From: a bacterium
Lineage (GTDB): Bacteria > Krumholzibacteriota > Krumholzibacteriia > LZORAL124-64-63
Reading direction: 5' to 3'
Assembly: GCA_016712675.1 (NCBI GenBank)
Contig: JADJQR010000011.1
Location: 162,447-226,446, forward strand
DNA: 64,000 nucleotides
A program made the position numbers and the translations under genes. Positions within the stretch are counted from its first letter, which is position 1. Every line of letters starts with the position of its first letter. This document shows positions 22,663-31,991 of this stretch, in pieces. The notes under the pieces are model-generated. The model was not told where the DNA came from and did no database searches. It saw only the letters and a list, made by a program, of their open reading frames with translations.

Positions 22663-23502
22663 ATGCGCCGCCGCAACCCCGTTTTTATCCCGCCCTGGTG
22701 GGCGGTCCTCCCGCTCGCGCCGTTGAGCTACTGGCTGCTCGCCGATGTCCTGCCCGGCGTGCGAACGCCCAACCCGTACCTGCACATGGTCTTCGCGTCC
22801 GCCGCGCCGGTGCTGGCGCCCGTTTTCGCCGTCGCGTTCGCGCTGATGGCCGCCGCGCTGGCGCTGGCCCGCTTTCAGCGCCGCCGGCTGCTGGAGCGCC
22901 ACCGCAGTCTGGAGGCCCTGCGCGCGATGCGCTGGCAGGAGTTTGAACAGCTCGTGGGCGAGTTTTACCGCCGTCAAGGCTGGTGCGTCCAGGAGACCGG
23001 GCAGGGCGGGGCGGACGGAGGTATCGACCTGGTGTTGAAACGCGGCGGCGAAACGTGGCTGGTGCAATGCAAGCGCTTCGAGAAATCGGCGGTCGGCGTC
23101 AAGACCGTTCGCGAGCTTTTGGGCGTCGTGGCGGGCGAGGGGGCGAGCGGCGGCATCTTCATCACCACCAGCACGTTCACCCGCGACGCCCAATCGTTCG
23201 CCCAAGGACAAAAGCTTGAACTGGTGGACGGCGAGACGCTGTTAGAGCGGGTCCAGGCCGTCCGGACGGGCAAAGGCGTCACGCCGGCACTGGAACCGCC
23301 CGCACGGCCTCGGCCGGCCGTGCGGGTGCCCGCCGAGATCGCCGCCACGCCGCCGACCGCGCCGGCCGAACCGCACGCCGCGACCTGCCCGAAGTGCGGA
23401 GCGCCGATGGTCAAGCGGACGGCGAAGCAGGGGGCCAACGCGGGATCGGCGTTTTGGGGGTGCACAAAATACCCGGCGTGCCGGGGGACGCGGGCGATCT
23501 GA
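22663..23502 (+). CDS. Membrane-anchored Mrr-like restriction endonuclease with zinc ribbon
   Basis: A 279-residue protein. Two membrane segments come first (about 10-30 and 45-70), then an Mrr-type nuclease domain (90-205) with the catalytic set Asp122 in GGIDLV and Gln135-x-Lys137 in LVQCKR. A linker follows, then a topoisomerase-type zinc ribbon (CPKCGAPMV, then WGCTKYPAC; about 245-275). The ATG at 22663 has AAGGA at the right distance; the GTG at 22627 is less likely. Mrr domains cut modified DNA. The gene lies 83 bp upstream of the type III methylase in the same direction, so it may be part of the same restriction island. Confidence 0.85.
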   Translation: MRRRNPVFIPPWWAVLPLAPLSYWLLADVLPGVRTPNPYLHMVFASAAPVLAPVFAVAFALMAAALALARFQRRRLLERHRSLEALRAMRWQEFEQLVGEFYRRQGWCVQETGQGGADGGIDLVLKRGGETWLVQCKRFEKSAVGVKTVRELLGVVAGEGASGGIFITTSTFTRDAQSFAQGQKLELVDGETLLERVQAVRTGKGVTPALEPPARPRPAVRVPAEIAATPPTAPAEPHAATCPKCGAPMVKRTAKQGANAGSAFWGCTKYPACRGTRAI

Positions 23503-23585
23503 GCGGCGCGGACGGGCGTGCGGACGACAAACGCGACAGTGCGGGCGGTGTTTCCGCCCGAAGGAACCGAGGGTCGAGAGGTACC

Positions 23586-25190
23586 ATGCCCACGTTGAAC
23601 TGGATCGGCAAAGAAGCCGTCGTCAAACACCACAAGGACCTGCCGTTCCGCTTGCTGGAGCCGGTGCCCGAGCTTTCCTGCGGCGACCGCGACAGCGGCA
23701 ACTTGATCGTAGAGGGCGACAACCTGCACGCGCTCAAGGCCCTGCTGCCCCGATACGCCAACCAGGTGAAGTGCATCTACATCGACCCACCCTATAACAC
23801 CGGCAACGAGGGCTGGGCCTACAACGACAACGTCAACAGCCCGGAGATCCGCAAGTGGCTGGGCGAGGTGGTCGGCAAGGAAGGCGAGACACTGGACCGG
23901 CACGACCGCTGGCTGTGCATGATGTACCCGCGCCTCGTGCTGCTGAAACAGTTCCTGCGCGAGGACGGGGCCATCTTCGTGTCCATCGACGACAACGAGG
24001 TGGCGACGCTTCGGCTGTTGATGGACGAGATCTTCGGCGCGCGCAATTTCGTGGCCACAGTGCTCTGGCAGAAAGTCTATTCGCCCAAAAACTCGGCGCG
24101 GCACCTATCCGAGGATCACGATTACGTCGTTATCTATGCTGCTGGGGCAGTCGCATGGAAGCCGAATCTGTTGCCTCGCACGGAAGAGCAGAACTCCGCG
24201 TACAAGAACCCAGACAACGATTCCCGCGGAGTGTGGAAGACGGGCGATCTTTCGGCGCGCAACCACTATTCGGCCGGCACGTACTCGATCACGTGCCCCT
24301 CCGGCCGCGTGATCGAAGCACCGCCTAAAGGAATGTATTGGCGGGTTTCAAAGGAAAAGTTCGAGGCACTAGATCGCGACCACAGGATTTGGTGGGGAAA
24401 GGACGGCAACGCCATCCCGCAAATCAAGCGGTTTCTGCACGAAGTCAAAGCCGGGCGCGTCCCACAGACAATGTGGTTCTATCAAGAGGTCGGCCACACG
24501 CAGGAAGCCAAGAAGGAACTGCTCGAACTGGTCGACTTCGAGTCGAGCGACGACGTTTTCATAACCCCGAAGCCGACGCGCCTGATACAGCGCATTCTCC
24601 AGATCGCCACCGACAGAGATTCCATCGTCCTCGACAGCTTCGCGGGTTCGGGCACAACCGGCCACGCGGTCCTCAAACAGAACGTCGAGGACGGCGGTTC
24701 GCGCCGATTTATTCAAGTGGAAATGCAGCCGAGCGTGGCGACGAGGGTGACGGCCAACCGGGTGGCCCGGGCCATTGCAGGCTATTCGAACGCCAAGGGA
24801 GAACGGATCGAAGGCCTCGGCGGCGGCTTCCAGTTTTGCCGCCTCTCAGCCGAACCCCTGTTCGACGCCGAAGGCCAGATCCGCCGCGACGTGACCTTCG
24901 CTCAACTGGCCGAGTTCGTCTGGTTTGCCGAGACCGGCACCGGCTACACAGGCCAAGCCGATTCGCCGCTGCTCGGCGTGCACGAGGGCCGCGCGATCCA
25001 CTTGCTCTACAACGGCATCCTCAAGGACCGCTCGGCCGCTGGCGGCAACGTGCTCACCGGCCCGGTGTTCGACGCGCTGCCGAAATTCGCCGGCCCCAAG
25101 GTGATTTACGCCGCAGCCAACCGCATGGGTGGCCACGCGGCACGCGAGGGCATCACCTTCAAGCAAACCCCTTACGCCCTGGAGGTGTGA
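23586..25190 (+). CDS. mod: Type III restriction-modification methyltransferase
   Basis: A 534-residue adenine-specific DNA methyltransferase of the Mod type. It has the catalytic motif DPPY at 67-70 (YIDPPYNTG) and the AdoMet-binding motif DSFAGSGTTGHAV at about 355, the beta-class order. A long central target-recognition region lies between them. Mod both recognises the site and modifies one strand; with Res it cuts between two head-to-head sites. The stop is 3 bases before the res start. No frameshift or simple repeat suggesting phase variation was seen. Confidence 0.94.
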   Translation: MPTLNWIGKEAVVKHHKDLPFRLLEPVPELSCGDRDSGNLIVEGDNLHALKALLPRYANQVKCIYIDPPYNTGNEGWAYNDNVNSPEIRKWLGEVVGKEGETLDRHDRWLCMMYPRLVLLKQFLREDGAIFVSIDDNEVATLRLLMDEIFGARNFVATVLWQKVYSPKNSARHLSEDHDYVVIYAAGAVAWKPNLLPRTEEQNSAYKNPDNDSRGVWKTGDLSARNHYSAGTYSITCPSGRVIEAPPKGMYWRVSKEKFEALDRDHRIWWGKDGNAIPQIKRFLHEVKAGRVPQTMWFYQEVGHTQEAKKELLELVDFESSDDVFITPKPTRLIQRILQIATDRDSIVLDSFAGSGTTGHAVLKQNVEDGGSRRFIQVEMQPSVATRVTANRVARAIAGYSNAKGERIEGLGGGFQFCRLSAEPLFDAEGQIRRDVTFAQLAEFVWFAETGTGYTGQADSPLLGVHEGRAIHLLYNGILKDRSAAGGNVLTGPVFDALPKFAGPKVIYAAANRMGGHAAREGITFKQTPYALEV

Positions 25191-25193
25191 GCC

Positions 25194-27899
25194 ATGGGCA
25201 CGTTCGCACCCAAGACCTATCAGCAGCAGGTGCTCGACAGCGTCGAGGCCTATTTCAAGGCCTGCCACGAGCTACCGTCGCCCTCGATCGCCTTCACCGC
25301 CACCACGGAGCGACTGTGGGGCCGTGGTAATGCGTACAACCCGCTGTCGGGCTTTCCGTCCGACATGCCGTACGTCTGCCTGCGCGTGCCCACCGGCGGC
25401 GGCAAGACCTGGCTGGCGGCCAAGAGCGTGGCGCTGGTCAACACGCACCTGCTGCGCTGCGAGCACAGCGTCATCCTGTGGCTGGTGCCGAGCAAGCCGA
25501 TCCGCGAGCAGACGCTGCGCGCTCTGCGCGACCGCCTGCACCCGTGCCGCGCGGCGCTGCGCGAAGCGGGGCCGATCACGGTGATGGATTTGGACGAGGC
25601 CAAGAGCGTGACCCGCGCCGCGCTGGACACCTCGACCACGGTCATCGTCGCCACCCGGCAGGCGTTTCAGGTGGAAGACGAGGAGTCCCGCAAGGTGTAT
25701 CAGTCCAGCGGCGCGCTGATGCACCACTTCGACAACCTGTCGCCCGCGCAGCGCGACGGCCTGTTGAGCGAGGGCGACGGCGCCGAGCGCACGACGCCGT
25801 GCTCGCTGGCCAACGTGCTGCGCCTGCGCCGGCCCTTCGTGTTGGTGGACGAGGCGCACAACAGCCGCACCGAGCTGGCCTTCGACATGCTGGCGCGCTT
25901 CCGCCCCGGCGGCGTGATGGAGCTGACCGCCACGCCCGATCTGGAACGCACGCCGAGCAACGTGCTGCACAGCGTGTCCGCCGCCGAGCTGAAGGCGGAA
26001 GAAATGATCAAGCTGCCCGTGGTGCTGGAAACCGAGCCGGACTGGCAGCAGTGCCTGGCCGACGCCATCGGCCGGCGCGACGCCCTGCACAAGCTGGCCG
26101 ATGCAGAATGCCGCGCCGGCGCGGACTACTTGCGGCCGATCGTCCTGATTCAATCCGAACCCCGCCGCGCCGGGGTGGAGACGCTGGATTTCGAGCGCGT
26201 CAAGAGCGAGCTGATCATCAACCACGGCATTCCGGCCAGCGAGATCGTCGTGGCCACCGGCGAGGAAAAGGGGCTGGAGCAGATCGACGCCGACTACAAG
26301 CTGGGCGTCGCCGACCCGGCCTGCCCGGTGAAGTTCGTCATCACCCAGAAGGCGCTGGCCGAGGGCTGGGACTGCCCTTTCGCCTACATCCTGGTGAGCA
26401 TGGCCTCGCTGTCATCGGCCACGGCGGTGGAGCAGTTGCTCGGGCGCGTGTTGCGTCAACCCGGCGCCAGCCATCGGCAGGCCAAGGCCCTGAATCAGTC
26501 CTACGCCTTCGTGGTGTCGCGCGACTTCGCCGAGACGGCGGGCGCGCTGCGAGACCGTCTGGTGGCGGGCGCGGGCTTTGAACGACGCGAGGTGACCGAG
26601 TTCGTCACCGCCGCCAAGGCCGAGCAGGCGCGGCTGGACTTGGAAGGCCACGCCGGGCGCGTCGTGGTTCGGCCGGTGGCGATCACGCTGACCGAGAAGC
26701 CCGATCTCAAGAGCGTGCCCAAGCCGGTGCGCGACAAGGTGAGCTGGGACGGCAAGCTCAACACGCTGACCATCACCACGCCGCTGACCGAGGCCGAAGC
26801 CGAGGTGCTCAAGGCCTCGGTCACCAGCAATTCAGCGGCGGCGGCCATCGTCGAGGCGGCCGAGATCAGCCGCGCTGCGGCCGTCGAGTTCTTCCAGACG
26901 CCCGCCGAATTGGGCGAGCGCTTCCGCGTGCCGCGGCTCGCCTTGCGCGTGCAGGGCGAGCTGCGCCTGTTCGACGACCCGGAAATGCTCGATTATGCTT
27001 GGGACCTGTCGGCCTGTGACGCCTCGGCGACCGGCGATGAGCTGGCCCAACTGGACGCCGGCATGAAGGTGCCCGAAGGCGGGGAGATCGATGTCGATGG
27101 CGAGAGCGGGAAGGTCATCTCGCGCTTCCTGCCCGACCTGCAACGCGATCTGGGGCTGGTCTATCGCCCCGAAAACTGGGACGAGGTCCGCCTCGCCGCT
27201 TGGCTGTGCCGGAACCTGCCGGAGCCTTCGCTCACCCACGCCAGCAAGCAAGCCTTCGTCGCCGCGTGGCTGACCGACTGGTTGCGTCGGAAGGGCCACA
27301 CACCGGCTCGCGCCAACCTGCAGAAATTCCCGATCCGCAATCTGCTGGAAGCGCGCATCCGCGATCTGCGCCGACAGGCGGTCGGCGAGGCATTCCAGCA
27401 GGCGCTGTTCGAAGGCGAGGCGGCTTCACGGGCGGCCGTCAACGATCAGCACGCCTTCGAGTTCCACGCGCAAGCCTACGCGCCCAGCCGCGACTACGAC
27501 GGCCGTTTCGGGCACTTCGATTTCCGCAAGCACTTTTACGGGCGCATCGGCGACTTCGACAGCAAACCGGAGTTCGAGTGTGCCTGCTGGCTGGACGTTC
27601 AGGCGCAGCGGGGGCGCATCCGGTTTTGGGTGCGCAACCTGGTTCGGCGCGAAGGCTGTTCGTTCTATCTGCAAAAGGCCAACGGCCGCTTTTACCCGGA
27701 TTTCCTGTGCGGCTTACCCGGCGCCGCAGACCGGCCCGGCGTGATCTTGGCCGTCGAATACAAAGGCGCCGACCGGTGGAACGACGCGGAGGACGATCGC
27801 CTGATCGGCGGCCTGTGGGCGAACCTGTCCGACGGGCGCTGCCGGTTTGTCATGGTCAAGGACAAGCGCTGGGAGTGGATCGGGAGCCAGCTGGGTTGA
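25194..27899 (+). CDS. res: Type III restriction endonuclease subunit
   Basis: A 901-residue Res subunit. The superfamily 2 helicase core shows Walker A VPTGGGKTW (about 65-73), DEAH-like VLVDEAHNS (about 218-226), the SAT-like ELTATPDLE and the late helicase motif QLLGRVLRQP (about 417). The C-terminal PD-(D/E)xK nuclease shows FYPDFLCG then AVEYKG (about 832-862). All parts are intact, so the pair with mod should restrict foreign DNA using ATP. The 3' end is convergent with the MBL gene 114 bp away. Confidence 0.94.
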   Translation: MGTFAPKTYQQQVLDSVEAYFKACHELPSPSIAFTATTERLWGRGNAYNPLSGFPSDMPYVCLRVPTGGGKTWLAAKSVALVNTHLLRCEHSVILWLVPSKPIREQTLRALRDRLHPCRAALREAGPITVMDLDEAKSVTRAALDTSTTVIVATRQAFQVEDEESRKVYQSSGALMHHFDNLSPAQRDGLLSEGDGAERTTPCSLANVLRLRRPFVLVDEAHNSRTELAFDMLARFRPGGVMELTATPDLERTPSNVLHSVSAAELKAEEMIKLPVVLETEPDWQQCLADAIGRRDALHKLADAECRAGADYLRPIVLIQSEPRRAGVETLDFERVKSELIINHGIPASEIVVATGEEKGLEQIDADYKLGVADPACPVKFVITQKALAEGWDCPFAYILVSMASLSSATAVEQLLGRVLRQPGASHRQAKALNQSYAFVVSRDFAETAGALRDRLVAGAGFERREVTEFVTAAKAEQARLDLEGHAGRVVVRPVAITLTEKPDLKSVPKPVRDKVSWDGKLNTLTITTPLTEAEAEVLKASVTSNSAAAAIVEAAEISRAAAVEFFQTPAELGERFRVPRLALRVQGELRLFDDPEMLDYAWDLSACDASATGDELAQLDAGMKVPEGGEIDVDGESGKVISRFLPDLQRDLGLVYRPENWDEVRLAAWLCRNLPEPSLTHASKQAFVAAWLTDWLRRKGHTPARANLQKFPIRNLLEARIRDLRRQAVGEAFQQALFEGEAASRAAVNDQHAFEFHAQAYAPSRDYDGRFGHFDFRKHFYGRIGDFDSKPEFECACWLDVQAQRGRIRFWVRNLVRREGCSFYLQKANGRFYPDFLCGLPGAADRPGVILAVEYKGADRWNDAEDDRLIGGLWANLSDGRCRFVMVKDKRWEWIGSQLG

Positions 27900-28012
27900 C
27901 ATCCTCGCTGGCCTAAAGGACAGAAATTCCCAATGCTGGCGTTCGATGTCCCGAATGGAGGCGAGCGCCCGGTTCAACCCGAAAGACCAGTTGCCTAAAA
28001 ATTTTTTATTTA

Positions 28013-29122
28013 TTAAATAGTTAAAACTAGAGGCGCGCCTTCGTCAGTATGGTAGTGGGTGGCGTAGCGAAGCTCCGCTTGCAATTTTTCGTCCTCCCAC
28101 CCTTCATTGAATTTTGTTTTGTAATTGAAATAAAGCGTCAGCTCCCTGTCTCGAGATCGTCCGATGATGCGTTGAACGGCTTCCCGGTCAGGATGTTTGA
28201 ACTGAGCGCCGTTGGTGCTGAACAGAAAGCGAGGGCTTTCGATCAGAGAAAGCAGTTCATCAGTAGTATTGCCTTTACTGCCGTGATGGGACACCTTGAC
28301 GGCATCCACTGCGAGCCGTTCCAGCCCTCGGTCTTTCAGCAAGCGCTTCAATGAAGCGCAAATCACATTAGGGTGGGCGTCGGCGAGGAACAAGCAACGC
28401 TTGTCGGCGAATTCCGCCAGGAAAGCGATGCTCGCGCCGTTGGCGGCGGCACGATCGGGGCGCGATTGCTTTTCCAAAAGGGCATCGAGTTCCGGCGTGC
28501 TGCCCAACAACCCTTCCCCTGGACGGAAACGTCTTTGCTGGGCCAGTCTTTCCCACGCCGCCTCCAAATCGCCGGGACCAAATTCGTGATCGATAGCTTT
28601 ACGCCAAGCTTCCCGCATCTTGGACAGCGTGGCGGGCGTTGGCGAGAGCAGCGTGAGCTTCAATCCCCCCGCCAGGACTCGCTCAGGTAATGCTGACTGA
28701 TCAGGCACAACAACCGCCTGGCCATTGAAAGCACCATTCCAATGCCCTTCGGGCAAACGTCGAGCCAGCAGGGCGCTAAAAAACTCGCCTTGCCTGCCGC
28801 CAAGAAGCCCGTGCGCGGGCTCGAGGTGTCGCCAGCCATTGAACCAGACGTCTTTCACCGCGAAAAGCGAGGGCTTGAAGCCTGCGAAAAGCCGAATGAG
28901 GCCATCAGTGTGATCCGTGTCGACGTGACTCAACACGATCAGTTCAAAGTTTTTGTCACCTGATGGTAAGTTATTCACCCGTTGTTCCAGCGCGGAGAAC
29001 GCACCGATGGGACCGCCGTCGATCAGGAAGCGATAAGCGCAGGTCGAATCACCGTATTCCACCCACAAACAATCACCGTGCTGGGCCGACAGCATTTCGA
29101 TTCGAACAAATGAATCGGACAT
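28013..29122 (-). CDS. Metallo-beta-lactamase-fold hydrolase (ComEC/Rec2-like MBL domain)
   Basis: A 369-residue soluble protein and the last gene of the minus-strand conflict operon. The metal-binding core is clear: SHVDTDHTDG (65-74) and later SHHGSKGNT, typical of MBL domains related to the DNA-processing part of ComEC, whose members act on nucleic acids or phosphodiesters. No membrane segment is present. The ATG at 29122 was chosen because GGAGAG lies 9 bases upstream; ATG codons at 29128 and 29131 are alternatives. It begins only 24 bases after the CHAT gene ends, so it is surely co-transcribed. It could be an effector nuclease activated by the protease. Confidence 0.85.
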   Translation of the reverse strand: MSDSFVRIEMLSAQHGDCLWVEYGDSTCAYRFLIDGGPIGAFSALEQRVNNLPSGDKNFELIVLSHVDTDHTDGLIRLFAGFKPSLFAVKDVWFNGWRHLEPAHGLLGGRQGEFFSALLARRLPEGHWNGAFNGQAVVVPDQSALPERVLAGGLKLTLLSPTPATLSKMREAWRKAIDHEFGPGDLEAAWERLAQQRRFRPGEGLLGSTPELDALLEKQSRPDRAAANGASIAFLAEFADKRCLFLADAHPNVICASLKRLLKDRGLERLAVDAVKVSHHGSKGNTTDELLSLIESPRFLFSTNGAQFKHPDREAVQRIIGRSRDRELTLYFNYKTKFNEGWEDEKLQAELRYATHYHTDEGAPLVLTI

Positions 29123-29146
29123 TGGCATCATCTCTCCACTGGGCTT

Positions 29147-31948
29147 TCAAAGCCGCCAATCGGCATCGCCAAACGCTACCACGCAGAGCGCCATGGGCAG
29201 ACTTTGCCTGAGCGCGGCACATTTGGCTTCCCGGATGGCGTCGCCGATGGTCATCGATTCCGAACCGTTATATTCCAGGAGCCGGGCAATAATTGCTTCG
29301 CCCACTTGAACCGCATGGGTGCCAAAAACGGTAGCGATCGTCGAAACGATCACGGCCGCACCCGCTCGCCTGAAAGAGTGAATATGATTGGCCAGGTTGA
29401 CGGACTCTGTTCCCGCGACATCGCAGCCTAACAGGAACACCAGCGGCGAGGAGGTGTTTTCGGCGCGGACATAAGCCGATTCAAGCTCCAGCGTGTCGAG
29501 TTTCTTGCCGCCAATCTCCAGAGAAATGCTTTTACTCCCAGCAACATTATGGGGAAAGGCAACCAGCAGCGTCGGGTGTTTATTTTGAATGCATTGTTTC
29601 CATTCAACCCAATCTTTGACAACCGACAAATTGGGCATCAGTATCTCTTCGAGATGGCTGACCGCTTTTACGCCGGTCCGGTTGTTTTGGATCTCCTGGC
29701 TATAGGCGAGGACCGCGCCCGACCGTAGCGATAACCGTTTGCGATCTTTAATAGGTTCGGCCAGAAAGGACAGCGAAGCGTGGAGCCGAGGGTGTTGACC
29801 GGGGTTGTAAAGATGGCGTTCGATGACTTTATTCAACCCCCAGAAACCCATCGGGCAAACATACTGCGACGGCGCTGAAGAGCGCGGACAGTTTTTGGGG
29901 CAACGCCCGGCCTTCAACGCTTCAAGATGATCGGGACAAACCGCCGCTTGCTCGGACGGCGCATCAAACTCATAAACAAATTCCAGCGGAACGACGAGGT
30001 CGGGATCGATGCTGACGACTTGTAAATGAGGAACTGGCGACGGGTCGGTTGTCTGGCTCTGAGAGGGCAACAGCAGCCGCTCTTGCAGCTCCTTGTAAAA
30101 AGAGCGTCCCATTCGGGCCAGATCTCTTAACAGTTCGGGGTTTTCGCCCTGGTCCAGACCTCGCTCGTAAGCGGCCTTATCCTTGGCCCAATGGGCGACA
30201 TCGGAGATTAGCCTATTGATGTCTGAAGTGAAATCATCAATCTTTTTTGCCAGATAATACGTCCAGATCTGTTGGCCTGCGACGCCGGTCATCGTTGGCT
30301 CACGCTCCTGAGAGCGACCTAGCAGCAGAGCCGCGTCAAAGTTTGTTTTTTTTTCCAGATCCGACCAACTTGCCGAAGTGATGGGGATCACTTCTAGAGT
30401 GATGCTGGATGAGGCCGCAGCCGGCGAGTTGGGATCTTGAAAAACCCGCGTCCGCAGCAGGCAGACTTGCAATAGCCGATTGTGGTGGACAATCGAAATT
30501 GTCCCTTTAAAGACCCCTTCTTTTCGCGGGATGAAAGTAAACGTGGCGTAGGTGCTGCTGCCATGACGGGGAAGCACCAGGTCCGCCACCATGGGATCAT
30601 CAAACTGCTTGGTTTCCTCGAAAACCACCCGTAACCGGTGTTTGTCCGCATCGGCTGGCAGTTCATTGTCGGGAAATACTTCGTCTGCCGCCGTGCTGTC
30701 CTCCTGTTGCGGCGCGATAAAAACCGTCACCAGAGTCGGCTGCCCGACAATGTAGCAGGAGCGTTCGCGCACGAACTGACCGTTCTGCTGACGGTAACTT
30801 TGTTGCTGGATATAGCGCTCTGCTGTAAGCGGTACGTTGGTTACCGCCGTCGAGGGTTGCGTCGAGATAGCAACCGAATCGGGATCGAGGATGGACCGGG
30901 CTGCGGTCGCAAATGTGGCCGGAACGACAGTCGTGCTCGGTCGCTTGGCCACCCGGATAAAGCCGCTGTCCTCCACCTTCTTTAAAAGAGGTAAATCCCG
31001 ATGGAGAATCAGCAGCGCTTCGGTTGGCCGAAAAACTTCGGCGAAGGCGCTATCAAGCGATTGTTGAGTTAGAAGTCGGTCGCACAAGCCGCGCAAGCGT
31101 TCGGCGAAGCGTGGCGTCGACTCGCCCGGCGCAAGCATCGCGATTCCCGCCGCTGCCATTCTGGCGGCCAGTATTTCCAACGGTGGCATCTGTTCGGCCA
31201 GAGGAGTCGTCCCAAGGCCCGTCACGATGAGCAGGCGAGAACTGATGCCCCATTCCAGAGCCTCCAAGCGCTTCACCGTATCGGCGGCTCCGGCGCTGCT
31301 GACGAAAATTTCTGCCTGGCGCGCTTGTGCGCTGGTTACAACCAGCCGGAACGGCGAAGCTTGTGGGATCTGCTGTTGGATTTGGGTAAAGGGTTCAGCC
31401 AGCGGATCATCCGGCAGGGTGGCGACGGTGAAAGGCCAGCGCCAGTCCGTGTGAGCCATCGGGGCAAAGAAACGCTCCGGCGTCAGGTAAACGCTGGCGG
31501 CACCCACTTGGGGGTAGGCGAGCAGGCTGGCAAAGTGCGCGGCCTGGAGGAGCGCTTTCCCGGTGGTTGGAACGACCAGCCGCAGCCCGGATCGCGCGGC
31601 TGTTGGATCGGCGATGCGCTTGAGGAAATCGCGCCAAACCGCCACCAAGACCTCGGCGGGCGGGAAAGCGATGGACGCCCTTTGATTGGATAACGTCGGC
31701 TGGATTTGCGATTCGCCGGCAGTCGAAGAGAGGGGTGTCAGCATGTCCCAATACAGGAGGCCCGCCGCGCTTTCCAGAGCGCTCTTGAACCGTTCGGGCA
31801 ACACATCGAGCCGCCAGCCGGTTGGATCGTAAAGCTGGTCGGTTTCGTTTTGCGCGAGTCCGGCCAGCACGCCGAGCGCCGCTAGCGCCATTGGGAATTC
31901 GTCGTCGGTCAGCGAGGCGCTCCACTGGGCAAGGGGGTCTCGGTTCAT
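29147..31948 (-). CDS. CHAT-domain protease (caspase-like), 933 aa
   Basis: The C-terminal region is a CHAT peptidase, the caspase-like family named after HetF and Tpr-associated proteins. The catalytic His800 is in LLVAFPHN and Cys842 in LVFLLGCDVAG, with the following AGAAVIVSTIATVFG strand. A cysteine knot precedes it (CPDH, CPKNCPRSS, CPMGF; about 680-710), probably binding zinc. The first 650 residues have alternating beta and helical stretches without a domain I can name. CHAT proteases in bacteria are activated by sensors and cleave partner effectors such as gasdermins. The gene lies between patatin (43-base gap) and MBL, all in one direction. Confidence 0.87.
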   Translation of the reverse strand: MNRDPLAQWSASLTDDEFPMALAALGVLAGLAQNETDQLYDPTGWRLDVLPERFKSALESAAGLLYWDMLTPLSSTAGESQIQPTLSNQRASIAFPPAEVLVAVWRDFLKRIADPTAARSGLRLVVPTTGKALLQAAHFASLLAYPQVGAASVYLTPERFFAPMAHTDWRWPFTVATLPDDPLAEPFTQIQQQIPQASPFRLVVTSAQARQAEIFVSSAGAADTVKRLEALEWGISSRLLIVTGLGTTPLAEQMPPLEILAARMAAAGIAMLAPGESTPRFAERLRGLCDRLLTQQSLDSAFAEVFRPTEALLILHRDLPLLKKVEDSGFIRVAKRPSTTVVPATFATAARSILDPDSVAISTQPSTAVTNVPLTAERYIQQQSYRQQNGQFVRERSCYIVGQPTLVTVFIAPQQEDSTAADEVFPDNELPADADKHRLRVVFEETKQFDDPMVADLVLPRHGSSTYATFTFIPRKEGVFKGTISIVHHNRLLQVCLLRTRVFQDPNSPAAASSSITLEVIPITSASWSDLEKKTNFDAALLLGRSQEREPTMTGVAGQQIWTYYLAKKIDDFTSDINRLISDVAHWAKDKAAYERGLDQGENPELLRDLARMGRSFYKELQERLLLPSQSQTTDPSPVPHLQVVSIDPDLVVPLEFVYEFDAPSEQAAVCPDHLEALKAGRCPKNCPRSSAPSQYVCPMGFWGLNKVIERHLYNPGQHPRLHASLSFLAEPIKDRKRLSLRSGAVLAYSQEIQNNRTGVKAVSHLEEILMPNLSVVKDWVEWKQCIQNKHPTLLVAFPHNVAGSKSISLEIGGKKLDTLELESAYVRAENTSSPLVFLLGCDVAGTESVNLANHIHSFRRAGAAVIVSTIATVFGTHAVQVGEAIIARLLEYNGSESMTIGDAIREAKCAALRQSLPMALCVVAFGDADWRL

Positions 31949-31991
31949 GGTTATGGCGTCCAGGGATCTGTGGGAACGTTTTGACGACGCG

